Positions 51,718 through 60,273 of a DNA stretch of 64,000 nucleotides are shown in pieces. The notes beneath the pieces were generated by a model. The model did not search any database. It was not told where the DNA came from and saw only the letters and a list, made by a program, of their open reading frames with translations. The stretch is from an uncultured Selenomonadaceae bacterium (GTDB taxonomy: Bacteria; Bacillota; Negativicutes; Selenomonadales; Selenomonadaceae): positions 1 to 64,000 of the forward strand of contig CAJOHN010000004.1 in assembly GCA_905234235.1 (NCBI GenBank), in the 5' to 3' direction. Position 1 is the stretch's first letter; each line of letters opens with the position of its first letter. A program made the position numbers and the translations under genes.

Positions 51718-51987
51718 CTAGACTTTATGCATTGCATCGAAAATATCTTGGTGCTGAGTTTTTATTTCAACTCCGATAGCCTCACCTTGCTCTCGGAGTT
51801 TTTTTTGTAAGTCAACGAGTTTGATAGAATTTTCGCTAGCTTCAGCGAAGAGAATCATATTAAAGAATCCGTTTAGGATATTCTGATTAATGCTTAGGAT
51901 ATTTACGTTATTATCGGCGAGGATTTTGGTAACGCTGGCGATGATGCCGATACGGTCTCTGCCGACGACGGTTACGATTAATTTCAT
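51718..51987 (-). CDS. ACT-domain protein UPF0237
   Basis: 89 aa single ACT domain, an amino-acid-sensing regulatory fold. Seen: the start MKLIVTVVGRDRIGIIASVTKILADNNVNILSI (core GRDRIGIIASVT), as in UPF0237. It probably binds a small ligand and acts with UPF0210, but their function is not known. It is 31 bp after the antirepressor gene's end. Confidence 0.85.
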   Translation of the reverse strand: MKLIVTVVGRDRIGIIASVTKILADNNVNILSINQNILNGFFNMILFAEASENSIKLVDLQKKLREQGEAIGVEIKTQHQDIFDAMHKV

Positions 51988-51996
51988 AATATCACC

Positions 51997-52734
51997 TTAA
52001 GGACGCGTGGATTTGATATTTCTATCGAGAGTAGACAGTCCGCGATAAACGGTGCTGATGTCGATAGATTCGCCGCGAGAAGCTACGTAGCGTTCCAATT
52101 TACGTTTGACGCGTTGGAGGGCGTTATCGATAGATTTAACGTGGCGATTAAGGCTTGCCGCGATTTCTTGGTAAGATTTACCGTCGAGGTAAGCCATAAG
52201 GACTTGCCACTCCAACTCGGAAAGGATTTCGGACATTTTCTTTTCGATGGCTAAAAATTCTTCGCGGCTGATTATTAATTCCTCTGGGTCAGCGACTTTG
52301 ACGCCGCTAATCACGTCAAGGAGGGTACGGTCTGAATCTTCGTCGTAAATAGGTTTATTGAGCGAGATATAAGAATTGAGGGGGATATGTTTTTGACGGG
52401 TTGCGGTTTTGATAGCGGTGATGATTTGTCTGGTGACGCACAACTCGGCGAAGGCGTGGAAGCTGGAGAGTTTATCGGCTTTGAAGTCGCGAACAGCCTT
52501 ATAAAATCCAATCATGCCTTCTTGGATAATATCTTCTCTATCCGCGCCGATTAAAAAATAGGAACGAGCCTTAGCGCGGACGAAACTGCGGTAGCGATGA
52601 ATGAGATAATCCATAGCGGCAGTATTGTTATTATCTTTTATTTGAGCGATGAGTTCTTCGTCGGTGAGGGATTCGTATTTAGCGTACTCATCGGCGATTT
52701 CACTCTCGAAGGAATTTTCAAGGTTTGATTTCAT
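51997..52734 (-). CDS. sigH: RNA polymerase sigma factor SigH
   Basis: 245 aa from ATG 52734, chosen for TGGAGG about 7 nt upstream (a frame from 52785 exists). Sigma-70 group with region 2 (LIHRYRSFVRAKARSYFLIGADREDIIQEGMIGFYKAVRDF; core EDIIQEGMIGFYKAVRDF) and region 4 (LSELEWQVLMAYLDGKSYQEIAASLNRHVKSIDNALQRVKRKL; core YQEIAASLNRHVKSIDNAL). SigH in Firmicutes directs transition-phase genes and, in spore formers, early sporulation; no sporulation genes are in the window. Close to the ACT gene (10 bp). Confidence 0.85.
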   Translation of the reverse strand: MKSNLENSFESEIADEYAKYESLTDEELIAQIKDNNNTAAMDYLIHRYRSFVRAKARSYFLIGADREDIIQEGMIGFYKAVRDFKADKLSSFHAFAELCVTRQIITAIKTATRQKHIPLNSYISLNKPIYDEDSDRTLLDVISGVKVADPEELIISREEFLAIEKKMSEILSELEWQVLMAYLDGKSYQEIAASLNRHVKSIDNALQRVKRKLERYVASRGESIDISTVYRGLSTLDRNIKSTRP

Positions 52735-52863
52735 ATCACGTCCTCCATTTGGGCAGATTATATCGCGCCGACAAATTTTAGTCAAATTTTTTTATTGACA
52801 AGTAGGGAATAATGATAAGCGGGTAGAATAAAAATTTTTTACATTAAAACGGGCGGTGTTAGA

Positions 52864-53379
52864 ATGAAATTGATAACGGGCGGGGCACGGAGCGGCAAAA
52901 GTCTTTACGCGGAAAAGTTGGCAATAAAAATCGGCAACGGTCGGGCGGCGTACATAGCGACGGCTCAGGCATTAGATGATGAAATGTCCAAACGGATTGA
53001 AACGCATAAGATACGGCGCGGGGCGAATTGGCAAACATTTGAGGCTCCGTTCAATGCTGATGAAAAAATTTTATTGGCGGGCGAGCAATTTAGCGCGATA
53101 TTATTTGACTGCGTGACGATGTACATAAGCAATTTAATCTGCGCGGACAAAAGCGAGGAAGAAATATTAACGGCGATAGAAAAATTAATCAGCGCGGCGT
53201 CAAAAATAACGGCGGTAACGATATTTGTAACGAACGAAGTTGGGGGCGGGCTAGTGCCGGAGAATGAATTGGGGCGACGATTCAGAGACATAGCGGGCAC
53301 GGCGAATCAGCGACTGGCGGCGGCGTCTGACGAAGTAATTTTAATGGTATCGGGAATACCGCTGGTAATAAAAAAATGA
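52864..53379 (+). CDS. cobU: Adenosylcobinamide kinase / guanylyltransferase
   Basis: 171 aa bifunctional enzyme of the cobalamin nucleotide-loop pathway, phosphorylating and then attaching GMP to adenosylcobinamide. Seen: P-loop GGARSGKSLYAEKLA near residue 5, HKIRRGANWQTFEAP near 47 (catalytic His region), VTMYISNLI near 85 and FVTNEVGGGLVPENELGRRFRD near 120 (core EVGGGLVPENELGRRFRD). Overlaps the GNAT gene by 4 nt. Confidence 0.88.
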   Translation: MKLITGGARSGKSLYAEKLAIKIGNGRAAYIATAQALDDEMSKRIETHKIRRGANWQTFEAPFNADEKILLAGEQFSAILFDCVTMYISNLICADKSEEEILTAIEKLISAASKITAVTIFVTNEVGGGLVPENELGRRFRDIAGTANQRLAAASDEVILMVSGIPLVIKK

Positions 53380-53816
53380 CGATAGAACTTATCCCTGCGC
53401 GGGACGTTGAAAAATTCATAACGGACTTGCAAGCGGCATTTCGGCGCGAGGACGGCAGTAATAAATTTCGCAGTAAGGATTTGCCAAAATTCTTTGAACG
53501 GTCGGGCGCGACGCTCCTAAACATTTTCGCTGACAAGGAATTAATCGGCGGGGCGGTGTTGATGATAAACTCCGAGACGAATCACAATAAGCTGTCGTTG
53601 TTTTTTATAAACGAGCCGAGACGCGGGCAAGGATTGGGGTATTTATCGTGGCGAGCGATTGAAAAATTTTATCCCGATACAAAAGTTTGGTACGCGCAGA
53701 CGGCGTGGCTGGATAAGCGGAATTTGCATTTTTACTTGAATAAATGTGGGTTCGTAGCGTTTTCGATATATGACAAGGGCGAGAGTTATTTAGCGATGGA
53801 AAAGGTGATGAAATGA
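53376..53816 (+). CDS. GNAT-family N-acetyltransferase
   Basis: 146 aa GNAT fold: IGGAVLMINSETNHNKLSLFFINEPRRGQGLGYLSWRAIEKF contains the acetyl-CoA motif RRGQGLGY and strands, near residue 70-95. Substrate unknown. It sits between cobU and cobQ with 4-nt overlaps on both sides, so it is translated as part of the cobalamin run; a role in cobalamin handling or a moonlighting enzyme is inferred only from position. Confidence 0.75.
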   Translation: MTIELIPARDVEKFITDLQAAFRREDGSNKFRSKDLPKFFERSGATLLNIFADKELIGGAVLMINSETNHNKLSLFFINEPRRGQGLGYLSWRAIEKFYPDTKVWYAQTAWLDKRNLHFYLNKCGFVAFSIYDKGESYLAMEKVMK

Positions 53817-55327
53817 CGCGATATTTGATGATACAGGGGACGGCCTCGCACGTGGGCAAGAGCATATTGACGGCGGGCTTATGCAGAATATTTTTCCGCG
53901 CAGGTTGTAAGGTCGCTCCGTTCAAAGCGCAAAATATGGCGTTAAATTCTTACGTGACGGCGGATGGTTTAGAAATGGGACGTGCACAAGTGGCGCAAGC
54001 AGAGGCGGCAGGGATTTTACCGCGCGTAGAAATGAATCCGGTATTATTAAAGCCGACGGGCAACGCAAGTTCGCAAGTAATAATCAACGGGCGGGCAATC
54101 GGCGTGATGAGTGCGGCAGAATATCATAACGGCTATTCGCTGAAGGCGTTCGACGCGGTTAAGGCGGCACTTCAAAAATTATCAGCGGAATTTGACACGA
54201 TAATAATTGAGGGGGCGGGCTCGCCTGCGGAAGTGAATTTGAAAGCCAATGACATTGTGAATATGCGCGTGGCGAAATATTTAAATGCGCCGGTGCTGTT
54301 GGTCGCGGACATAGACAGGGGCGGGGCTTTAGCGTCAATCGTCGGGACGTTGGAATTGCTGGACGACGACGAACGGGCTTTAGTCAAGGGCTTAGTCATC
54401 AACAAATTTCGCGGCGACGTGAGATTATTTTTATCGGCGGTAGAATTTTTGGAGCATAAAACTAAAAAGCCTGTACTGGGGATATTGCCGCACATAGAAA
54501 AGTTAGGCGTCGATGATGAGGATTCGGTTTCATTGGACGACAAAACCTGCGCGGCGTCGGGCGAGATAAATATAGCGGTAGTGAGGCTGGGCAAGCTGTC
54601 GAACTTCACAGACTTTGACGCATTGGCGGGCGAGGCTGGCGTGAATTTATTTTACGCGACGGAGCCGAACGAATTGGATAAAGCGGACGTGATAATTTTG
54701 CCGGGCAGTAAGAATACGTCGGAGGATTTAATTAATCTGCGCGGGAACGGGTTGGCGGAAAAAATTTTAGAAAAATCATCAGCGGGCGCGGCGATAATCG
54801 GAATATGCGGCGGCTTACAAATGCTCGGCGAAAAAATTTACGACCCATTAAAAACAGAATCGGAGCGCACGGAATTAGACGGGCTGGGATTATTGCCGAT
54901 AGTCACGACGTTTCAAACGGAAAAATTTACGCGCCAAGTTACATTACCGGAGATTGACATAGAATTTTTGGGCGCGAGAATTACCGGTAAGAATCTGACG
55001 GGCTACGAAATTCACAGCGGAGTTTCAAGTGGTCAGAGATTAGGGATCAGGGTTCGGGGAAATGTTTTCGGGACGTATGTACACGGGATATTTGACAACG
55101 ACGAATTTCGGCGGGATATATTGAACGCGGTGCGCAGACAAAAAAAATTACCGCCGCTTGAGGCTACGCGCAACGTACACGCGGAAAAGCAACGGAGTTA
55201 TGACAGATTGGCAAATATTATTCGGGAAAATTTGGATGTGGAATTATTGGAACGGATAATGTCTGGAGATGATGATAACGGCGCGGCAAGAATCGTTAAG
55301 CGCGGGGCTGACAGCTATTTTAGATAA
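53813..55327 (+). CDS. cobQ: Cobyric acid synthase
   Basis: 504 aa, glutamine-dependent amidation of adenosylcobyrinic acid a,c-diamide (four amide groups). N-terminal ATP-binding Dethiobiotin-synthetase-like domain (MIQGTASHVGKSILTAGLCR; core GTASHVGKSILTAG) and a glutamine-amidotransferase domain with the catalytic Cys in GICGGLQMLG near 330 and His in TYVHGIFD. The stop lies 84 nt inside the convergent FtsZ-like gene (55244). Confidence 0.9.
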   Translation: MTRYLMIQGTASHVGKSILTAGLCRIFFRAGCKVAPFKAQNMALNSYVTADGLEMGRAQVAQAEAAGILPRVEMNPVLLKPTGNASSQVIINGRAIGVMSAAEYHNGYSLKAFDAVKAALQKLSAEFDTIIIEGAGSPAEVNLKANDIVNMRVAKYLNAPVLLVADIDRGGALASIVGTLELLDDDERALVKGLVINKFRGDVRLFLSAVEFLEHKTKKPVLGILPHIEKLGVDDEDSVSLDDKTCAASGEINIAVVRLGKLSNFTDFDALAGEAGVNLFYATEPNELDKADVIILPGSKNTSEDLINLRGNGLAEKILEKSSAGAAIIGICGGLQMLGEKIYDPLKTESERTELDGLGLLPIVTTFQTEKFTRQVTLPEIDIEFLGARITGKNLTGYEIHSGVSSGQRLGIRVRGNVFGTYVHGIFDNDEFRRDILNAVRRQKKLPPLEATRNVHAEKQRSYDRLANIIRENLDVELLERIMSGDDDNGAARIVKRGADSYFR

Positions 55328-56062
55328 AAATTGGGCGTCGGGCTGTAGCTGGTTTTTAATAAAGTTGAGAGCGGCTTCAGTGCGCAAAAGGGTTGAACGG
55401 CTATCCAATCTGACGAAAACTTTCTGCGCGGCTTTAATATCGTCTTCATTGATTGTCGGGGATTGGGCGGCGTTTCTAACTGCTTCGAGCGGATTAGAGC
55501 CCTCAGCGAAACCGATAGCGGCGTCACCGAATTTCAAATCCAAATCGATAGACAGCAGAATTTTAATGGCGTTGGCGAAGAAATCATTGGCGGCGTCGAA
55601 AAGTTCATGGATAGAGACTTGGGGCTGATTAATACGGAAGGCGAAAAATTTTTCAGCCGGGACGACGAACAGGTTATCGACAATCCCGCGCAGGTTTTTG
55701 AGAGTGTATTGGGCGTTCAATTTACGGGCGTGATTTTCGAGGATAAAAGGTTGGCACATGAGTGCGCTGATTTGGGCGTTTTTAGCGCAGGACGTAACGA
55801 TAGGGGCGGCAATCCTCGCAGCATTGGACGCCAAACCGCCGGTCATAAAAATCGAATCTGAGCCCTGCAAAGCGTCGGCGAAATTTTTATATATAGAAGT
55901 TATATCACGATTAAGGAAGATATTTTTTTTAGCCAAACTGGTGAGCAAAATATTTTCGTCTTTGCCGATAGCGATACAATCTGCGGCATTGACGCCTGCC
56001 TGAATTAGTCTGGTGATGGTACGTGCGCCGCCTTCGCCGAGCCCGATAATTTTTGTGTTCAT
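55244..56062 (-). CDS. Divergent FtsZ/tubulin-like protein without the GTP-binding G-box
   Basis: 272 aa that aligns end to end with the N-terminal GTPase domain of FtsZ: KIIGLGEGGARTITRLIQAGV at the start (FtsZ VIGVGGGGNNAVNRM), SDSIFMTGGLASNAARIAAPIV at residues 69-88, and NLFVVPAEKFFAFR near 130. Where FtsZ has GGGTGTGAAP (the GTP phosphate-binding loop), it has GGLASNAARI (75-84), so GTP binding looks lost, and the C-terminal tail with the FtsA-binding motif is missing. Possibly a pseudo-GTPase regulator. Operonic with the phosphoesterase upstream (9 bp). Confidence 0.65.
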   Translation of the reverse strand: MNTKIIGLGEGGARTITRLIQAGVNAADCIAIGKDENILLTSLAKKNIFLNRDITSIYKNFADALQGSDSIFMTGGLASNAARIAAPIVTSCAKNAQISALMCQPFILENHARKLNAQYTLKNLRGIVDNLFVVPAEKFFAFRINQPQVSIHELFDAANDFFANAIKILLSIDLDLKFGDAAIGFAEGSNPLEAVRNAAQSPTINEDDIKAAQKVFVRLDSRSTLLRTEAALNFIKNQLQPDAQFLSKIAVSPALNDSCRAVIIISRHYPFQ

Positions 56063-56071
56063 AACAATCCC

Positions 56072-56749
56072 CTAATCACTCTGCCAAATTTTATCGCTGA
56101 GAATGTCAATGCAAGAAATTTTCCCCTTAGCCATAAACGAACCCGTATCCATAAGCGTAATTTTATTCGGCAAACGAATGGGATAATACCAATCGCGCTT
56201 AACAAAGGGCGTCGGAGTATGTCCGCAAATAACGTGCGCCGCCCCGCGATAGTTGTTATAAAATTCCTCGCGAATCCAGAGCAATGATTCTTCATCCTGT
56301 TCCTCAAGCGGCTTATTGGGCTTAAGCCCCGCGTGCACGAAAATATATTCTTCGCCATTGAGATTTATTTTATGGTAAAAGGGACGGTCGTTAATAAATT
56401 CCAAAGCCCGATGAAATGCCGTCGGGTCTTTTTTACGCCATTCGTCGAATTCGGCTTTAGTCTTATTGCCGCCGTTCGGGAGCCAGATATAACCTTCGGT
56501 GCCGCCCAGCGCGTAATAATAAAGCATCATCTGTTCGTGATTGCCGCGCAGTGCCACGACGTTAGGTTTTTCGGACATCTCCATAGCCCAGCGGAAGCAA
56601 CGCATATTATCTTCGCCCCTGTCGATGTAGTCGCCCAGCAATATCAGATAATCTTGCCGCTCGTCGAATTCGATTTTATGAATCAGCGACAGTAGCTTAG
56701 AAAATTTGCCGTGAATGTCGCCGATAGCCAAAATCCGCCGGTAAGTCAT
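56072..56749 (-). CDS. Metallophosphoesterase (PrpE/ApaH-like serine/threonine phosphatase)
   Basis: 225 aa calcineurin-like phosphatase. All metal-binding motifs are present: GDIHG (~11), GDYIDRG (~39), GNHE (~71), VHAG (~140) and CGHT. Resembles bis(5'-nucleosyl)-tetraphosphatase and PrpE/PP1-type bacterial phosphatases; the substrate cannot be told. Cytoplasmic. Just upstream of the FtsZ-like gene and probably co-transcribed with it. Confidence 0.85.
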   Translation of the reverse strand: MTYRRILAIGDIHGKFSKLLSLIHKIEFDERQDYLILLGDYIDRGEDNMRCFRWAMEMSEKPNVVALRGNHEQMMLYYYALGGTEGYIWLPNGGNKTKAEFDEWRKKDPTAFHRALEFINDRPFYHKINLNGEEYIFVHAGLKPNKPLEEQDEESLLWIREEFYNNYRGAAHVICGHTPTPFVKRDWYYPIRLPNKITLMDTGSFMAKGKISCIDILSDKIWQSD

Positions 56750-56873
56750 CGCCTCGCCCCCTTGAAATCTTTTCGGGTTAATTTCTGTTTAGCCGCTAAT
56801 TTTCCTGCCCTTTGAATTTGCATTTTGGATAAAAAAGATATAGAATTCGCGGGCAAATGATAAGGAGGCAGTA

Positions 56874-57719
56874 ATGATGATAATAATCACAGGAATTTTA
56901 GGGCAGTTAGGTTACGACGTAGCGAAGGAATTAACGAAACGCGGCGTGGAATATGTAGCCCCCTCGCTTGAGGAATTGGAATTGACGACGGAGGCGGGCG
57001 CGAAGGATTTCATACTCGCCAAGAAACCGGAAATGGTGATACACTGCGCGGCGTACACGGCGGTTGATAAGGCGGAGAGCGAACAGGAATTGGCATTGAC
57101 GGTAAACGGATTAGGTACGCGTTGGGTAGCGGAGGCATGTCGGGACGTTGGCGCGAAGATGATTTACATAAGCACCGATTACGTCTTCGGCGGCGACGGG
57201 CACACTCCTTACGAAGTCAACGACGAGAAAAAGCCTGTTAATGTCTACGGGCGCAGTAAGCTACTCGGCGAGGACGCAGTCCGAATGATTTTGGAGAAAT
57301 ATTTTATCGTGCGGACGAGTTGGGTTTTCGGATTTAACGGACACAATTTCATCAAGACAATGCTAAAGCTTGCCAAGACGAAAGATAAATTAAACGTCGT
57401 CAACGACCAAATCGGCTCCCCAACGTACACGGTAGATTTAGCGCGGTTGCTGGCTGACATGGCGGCGACGGACAAATACGGCGTTTATCACGCGAGCAAT
57501 GAGGGCTATTGTTCATGGGCGGAATTTGCGCGAGAAATTTTTAAGCAAGCCGGCGTTGAGATAGAAGTTGACGGCATTCCTACCCTTGAATATCCGACAC
57601 CTGCGCGGAGACCGTTTAATTCGCGGCTGAGCAAAAAGAGTTTAGACGCGGCGGGCTTTGAACGTTTACCAACTTGGCAAGACGCTTTATCACGCTATCT
57701 GATTGAGCTTAGAAAATAA
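56874..57719 (+). CDS. rfbD: dTDP-4-dehydrorhamnose reductase
   Basis: 281 aa RmlD, final step of dTDP-L-rhamnose synthesis. Rossmann NADPH-binding GILGQLGYDV at the start, catalytic YGRSKLLGE (Tyr and Lys) near 128, and TSWVFGFNGHNF near 150. GGAGG precedes the start (ATG ATG). No rfbA/B/C nearby, so the others lie elsewhere; the RgpF-like gene at 5067 suggests rhamnose is used in a surface polysaccharide. Confidence 0.92.
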   Translation: MMIIITGILGQLGYDVAKELTKRGVEYVAPSLEELELTTEAGAKDFILAKKPEMVIHCAAYTAVDKAESEQELALTVNGLGTRWVAEACRDVGAKMIYISTDYVFGGDGHTPYEVNDEKKPVNVYGRSKLLGEDAVRMILEKYFIVRTSWVFGFNGHNFIKTMLKLAKTKDKLNVVNDQIGSPTYTVDLARLLADMAATDKYGVYHASNEGYCSWAEFAREIFKQAGVEIEVDGIPTLEYPTPARRPFNSRLSKKSLDAAGFERLPTWQDALSRYLIELRK

Positions 57720-57723
57720 GTGC

Positions 57724-57750
57724 TTGACATTTTGTCTAATTAGTGATAAG
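57724..57750 (+). promoter_or_regulatory. Possible promoter of the grpE-dnaK operon
   Basis: -35 TTGACA (57724-57729), then GATAAG (57745-57750) as a -10-like element with a short 15-bp spacer. An ATG at 57743 lies inside it, favouring the TTG start at 57779. No CIRCE inverted repeat (HrcA site) is seen here. Confidence 0.4.
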
Positions 57751-57778
57751 GTTTGCGCCGAAAAGAGAGGTGAGCGAC

Positions 57779-58342
57779 TTGGCAGAAGAAAAAAAGCTGG
57801 TCGTCAATAACGAGGACGGCGACAGCGCGGAAATAAATTTAGGAACAAAAGAAGAGCCGGAAGTAGAAATTGATACGACGGCGGCGGAGCTTGAAGATTT
57901 AAAAGCTCAGTTAGCGGCGAAGGATGACAGGCTAATCCGTTTGCAAGCAGACTTCGATAACTTCCGCAAACGAACGGCGCGCGAGAAATCGGAATTGGCG
58001 GCGGTGATTGAACAAGCATTCTTAAAAGATTTACTGCCGCTACTCGATAACTTAAGTCGCGCAACACAAGCCGCACATAATGCTGATAACAACGACGTAG
58101 AAACCCTGCGTAAGGGAATCGAGATGATAAGGCAGGAAACGGCGGCGGTAATGGGCAAGCACGGTTTGGAACCTATCGAGACGCTGGGCAAACCTTTCGA
58201 CCCGAATTATCATCAAGCGGTAGGCGCGGTTAAGTCTGAAAATCAAGCGGACGGCACGATATTTGCGGAATTGCAACGGGGTTACATCGCACGCGGCAGA
58301 GTGATTCGTCCGAGCATGGTTCAAGTTGTTAATAACAACTAG
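57779..58342 (+). CDS. grpE: Nucleotide exchange factor GrpE
   Basis: 187 aa from a TTG at 57779 (GAGGTG about 6 nt upstream); an in-frame ATG at 57743 is rejected because it lies in the promoter region. Long acidic N-terminal helix, then RLQADFDNFRKRTAREK near residue 55 and a beta-wing domain with VQVV at the end. It releases ADP from DnaK. hrcA is not before it. Confidence 0.9.
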   Translation: MAEEKKLVVNNEDGDSAEINLGTKEEPEVEIDTTAAELEDLKAQLAAKDDRLIRLQADFDNFRKRTAREKSELAAVIEQAFLKDLLPLLDNLSRATQAAHNADNNDVETLRKGIEMIRQETAAVMGKHGLEPIETLGKPFDPNYHQAVGAVKSENQADGTIFAELQRGYIARGRVIRPSMVQVVNNN

Positions 58343-58354
58343 GGAGGAATTTGT

Positions 58355-60205
58355 ATGAGTAAAGTCATTGGCATAGATTTAGGTACAACTAACAGCGTAG
58401 TAAGCGTCGTGGAAGGCGGCGAGCCCACAGTCATAACCAACCCCGAAGGCAGCAGAATTACTCCGTCGGTTGTCGGTTTTACTAAGGACGGTCAACGTTT
58501 GGTCGGGCAATTGGCGAAGCGTCAAGCAGTCAGCAACCCCGACAGGACAATCTCCTCGATTAAACGTCACATGGGCGAAAGTTACAAAGTCAATATCGAC
58601 GGCAAAGATTATACGCCGCCCGAAATATCGGCAATGGTTTTGCAGAAGCTCAAAGCGGACGCGGAGGCTTATTTGGGCGAGGCGGTTACGCAAGCGGTTA
58701 TCACGGTTCCTGCTTACTTCAACGACAGCCAACGTCAAGCAACTAAGGACGCGGGCACAATCGCCGGCTTGGAAGTTTTAAGAATCATCAACGAACCGAC
58801 GGCGGCGGCATTGGCTTACGGTTTGGACAAGGACAACGACGAAACCATTTTGGTATTTGACTTAGGCGGCGGCACGTTCGACGTCAGCATTTTGGAACTG
58901 GACGAACACACCTTTGAAGTCAAGGCGACCAGCGGCGACACGCATTTAGGCGGCGACGATTTTGACAAAAAGGTAATGGACTGGATGGTAGCCGAGTTCA
59001 AAAAGAGCAACGGTATAGACCTTTCGGTTGATAAGATGAGCGCGCAACGTCTGATTGAAGCGGCGGAGAAGGCTAAGATTGAATTGAGCTCGATGACTTC
59101 GACGAATATTAATCTGCCGTTCATTACAGCCGACGCAACCGGACCGAAGCATTTAGATTTAACGTTGACGAGAGCAAAGTTTGATGATTTGACGCGTGAT
59201 TTAGTGGAACGCACGATGACCCCGACGCGCAACGCTATGAAAGACGCGGGCTTGACGGGCAAGGACATTGACAAGATTATTTTGGTTGGCGGCTCAAGCA
59301 GAATCCCTGCGGTACAAAATGCGATTCGTGAAATTCTCGGCAAAGAACCTTCCAAAGGTATCAATCCCGATGAATGCGTCTCGATTGGCGCGGCGATTCA
59401 AGGCGGCGTTTTAAGCGGCGAGTTCGGCAAGGGCAATGAAATTCTCCTGCTTGACGTGACTCCGTTATCATTGGGAATTGAGACGCTCGGCGGTGTGTGC
59501 ACGAAGATTATCGAACGCAACACCACAATTCCGACGCAAAAATCTCAAGTCTTCTCGACGGCGGCGGACGGGCAAACCAGCGTAGAAATTCATGTATTGC
59601 AGGGCGAACGCGAAATGGCGGCAGGTAACAAGACGCTCGGACGCTTTGTACTGGATGATATACCGCCTGCGCCGCGTGGAGTTCCGCAGATTGAAGTTAC
59701 TTTCGACATCGACCGCAACGGCATTGTCAACGTCAGTGCTAAAGATAAAAGCACCGGCAAGGAACAGAAAATTACAATCCAATCGTCGAGCGGCATGAGT
59801 AAAGATGATATTGACCGCATGGTTAAAGAGGCTCAGGCGCACGAGGCGGAAGATAAAAAGCAACGCGAGGCGGCAGACGCCAAGAACGACGCGGAGCACA
59901 CGGTTTATCAAGCAGAAAAAACTTGCAAGGATTTCGAGGGCAAAGTTGACGGCGATTTGATAAAGAATGTTCGTGACGCCGCGCAGATTCTCAAAGACAA
60001 GTTAGGCAGTGCCGATACCGAGACGCTGAAGAAATTAACGGAAGACGTTCGCCAAGCTCTGTACAAGCTCAGTGAGGCGGCGTACAAAGCGGGCGCGAAT
60101 CCGAATCAAGGCGGCGAGCAAGCTGATTTCACAAAGCAACAGGGCTCCGATAAAAAGGACGACGACGGCACGATAGACGCTGAATGGACAGACGCTAAGA
60201 AATAA
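58355..60205 (+). CDS. dnaK: Chaperone DnaK (Hsp70)
   Basis: 616 aa, full length. ATPase domain from [17 protein letters not shown], with [14 protein letters not shown] near 172 and [13 protein letters not shown] near 310; substrate-binding domain with [11 protein letters not shown] near 390; lid to the C-terminus, ending in a Gly/Asp-rich tail. 12 bp after grpE. Confidence 0.95.
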   Translation: MSKVIGIDLGTTNSVVSVVEGGEPTVITNPEGSRITPSVVGFTKDGQRLVGQLAKRQAVSNPDRTISSIKRHMGESYKVNIDGKDYTPPEISAMVLQKLKADAEAYLGEAVTQAVITVPAYFNDSQRQATKDAGTIAGLEVLRIINEPTAAALAYGLDKDNDETILVFDLGGGTFDVSILELDEHTFEVKATSGDTHLGGDDFDKKVMDWMVAEFKKSNGIDLSVDKMSAQRLIEAAEKAKIELSSMTSTNINLPFITADATGPKHLDLTLTRAKFDDLTRDLVERTMTPTRNAMKDAGLTGKDIDKIILVGGSSRIPAVQNAIREILGKEPSKGINPDECVSIGAAIQGGVLSGEFGKGNEILLLDVTPLSLGIETLGGVCTKIIERNTTIPTQKSQVFSTAADGQTSVEIHVLQGEREMAAGNKTLGRFVLDDIPPAPRGVPQIEVTFDIDRNGIVNVSAKDKSTGKEQKITIQSSSGMSKDDIDRMVKEAQAHEAEDKKQREAADAKNDAEHTVYQAEKTCKDFEGKVDGDLIKNVRDAAQILKDKLGSADTETLKKLTEDVRQALYKLSEAAYKAGANPNQGGEQADFTKQQGSDKKDDDGTIDAEWTDAKK

Positions 60206-60223
60206 ATTTTAGTCGACAGCTAA

Positions 60224-60249
60224 GGGGAGGGAGGCGAAACTCTCTCCCC
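60224..60249 (+). terminator. Hairpin between dnaK and dnaJ (attenuator-like)
   Basis: GGGGAGGGAG (60224-60233) pairs with CTCTCTCCCC (60240-60249; one G-U), 6-nt loop GCGAAA, then GTTGTTTGTTTAG. It could act as a partial terminator that makes dnaK mRNA more abundant than dnaJ. Confidence 0.6.
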
Positions 60250-60273
60250 GTTGTTTGTTTAGGGGGAAATGTT

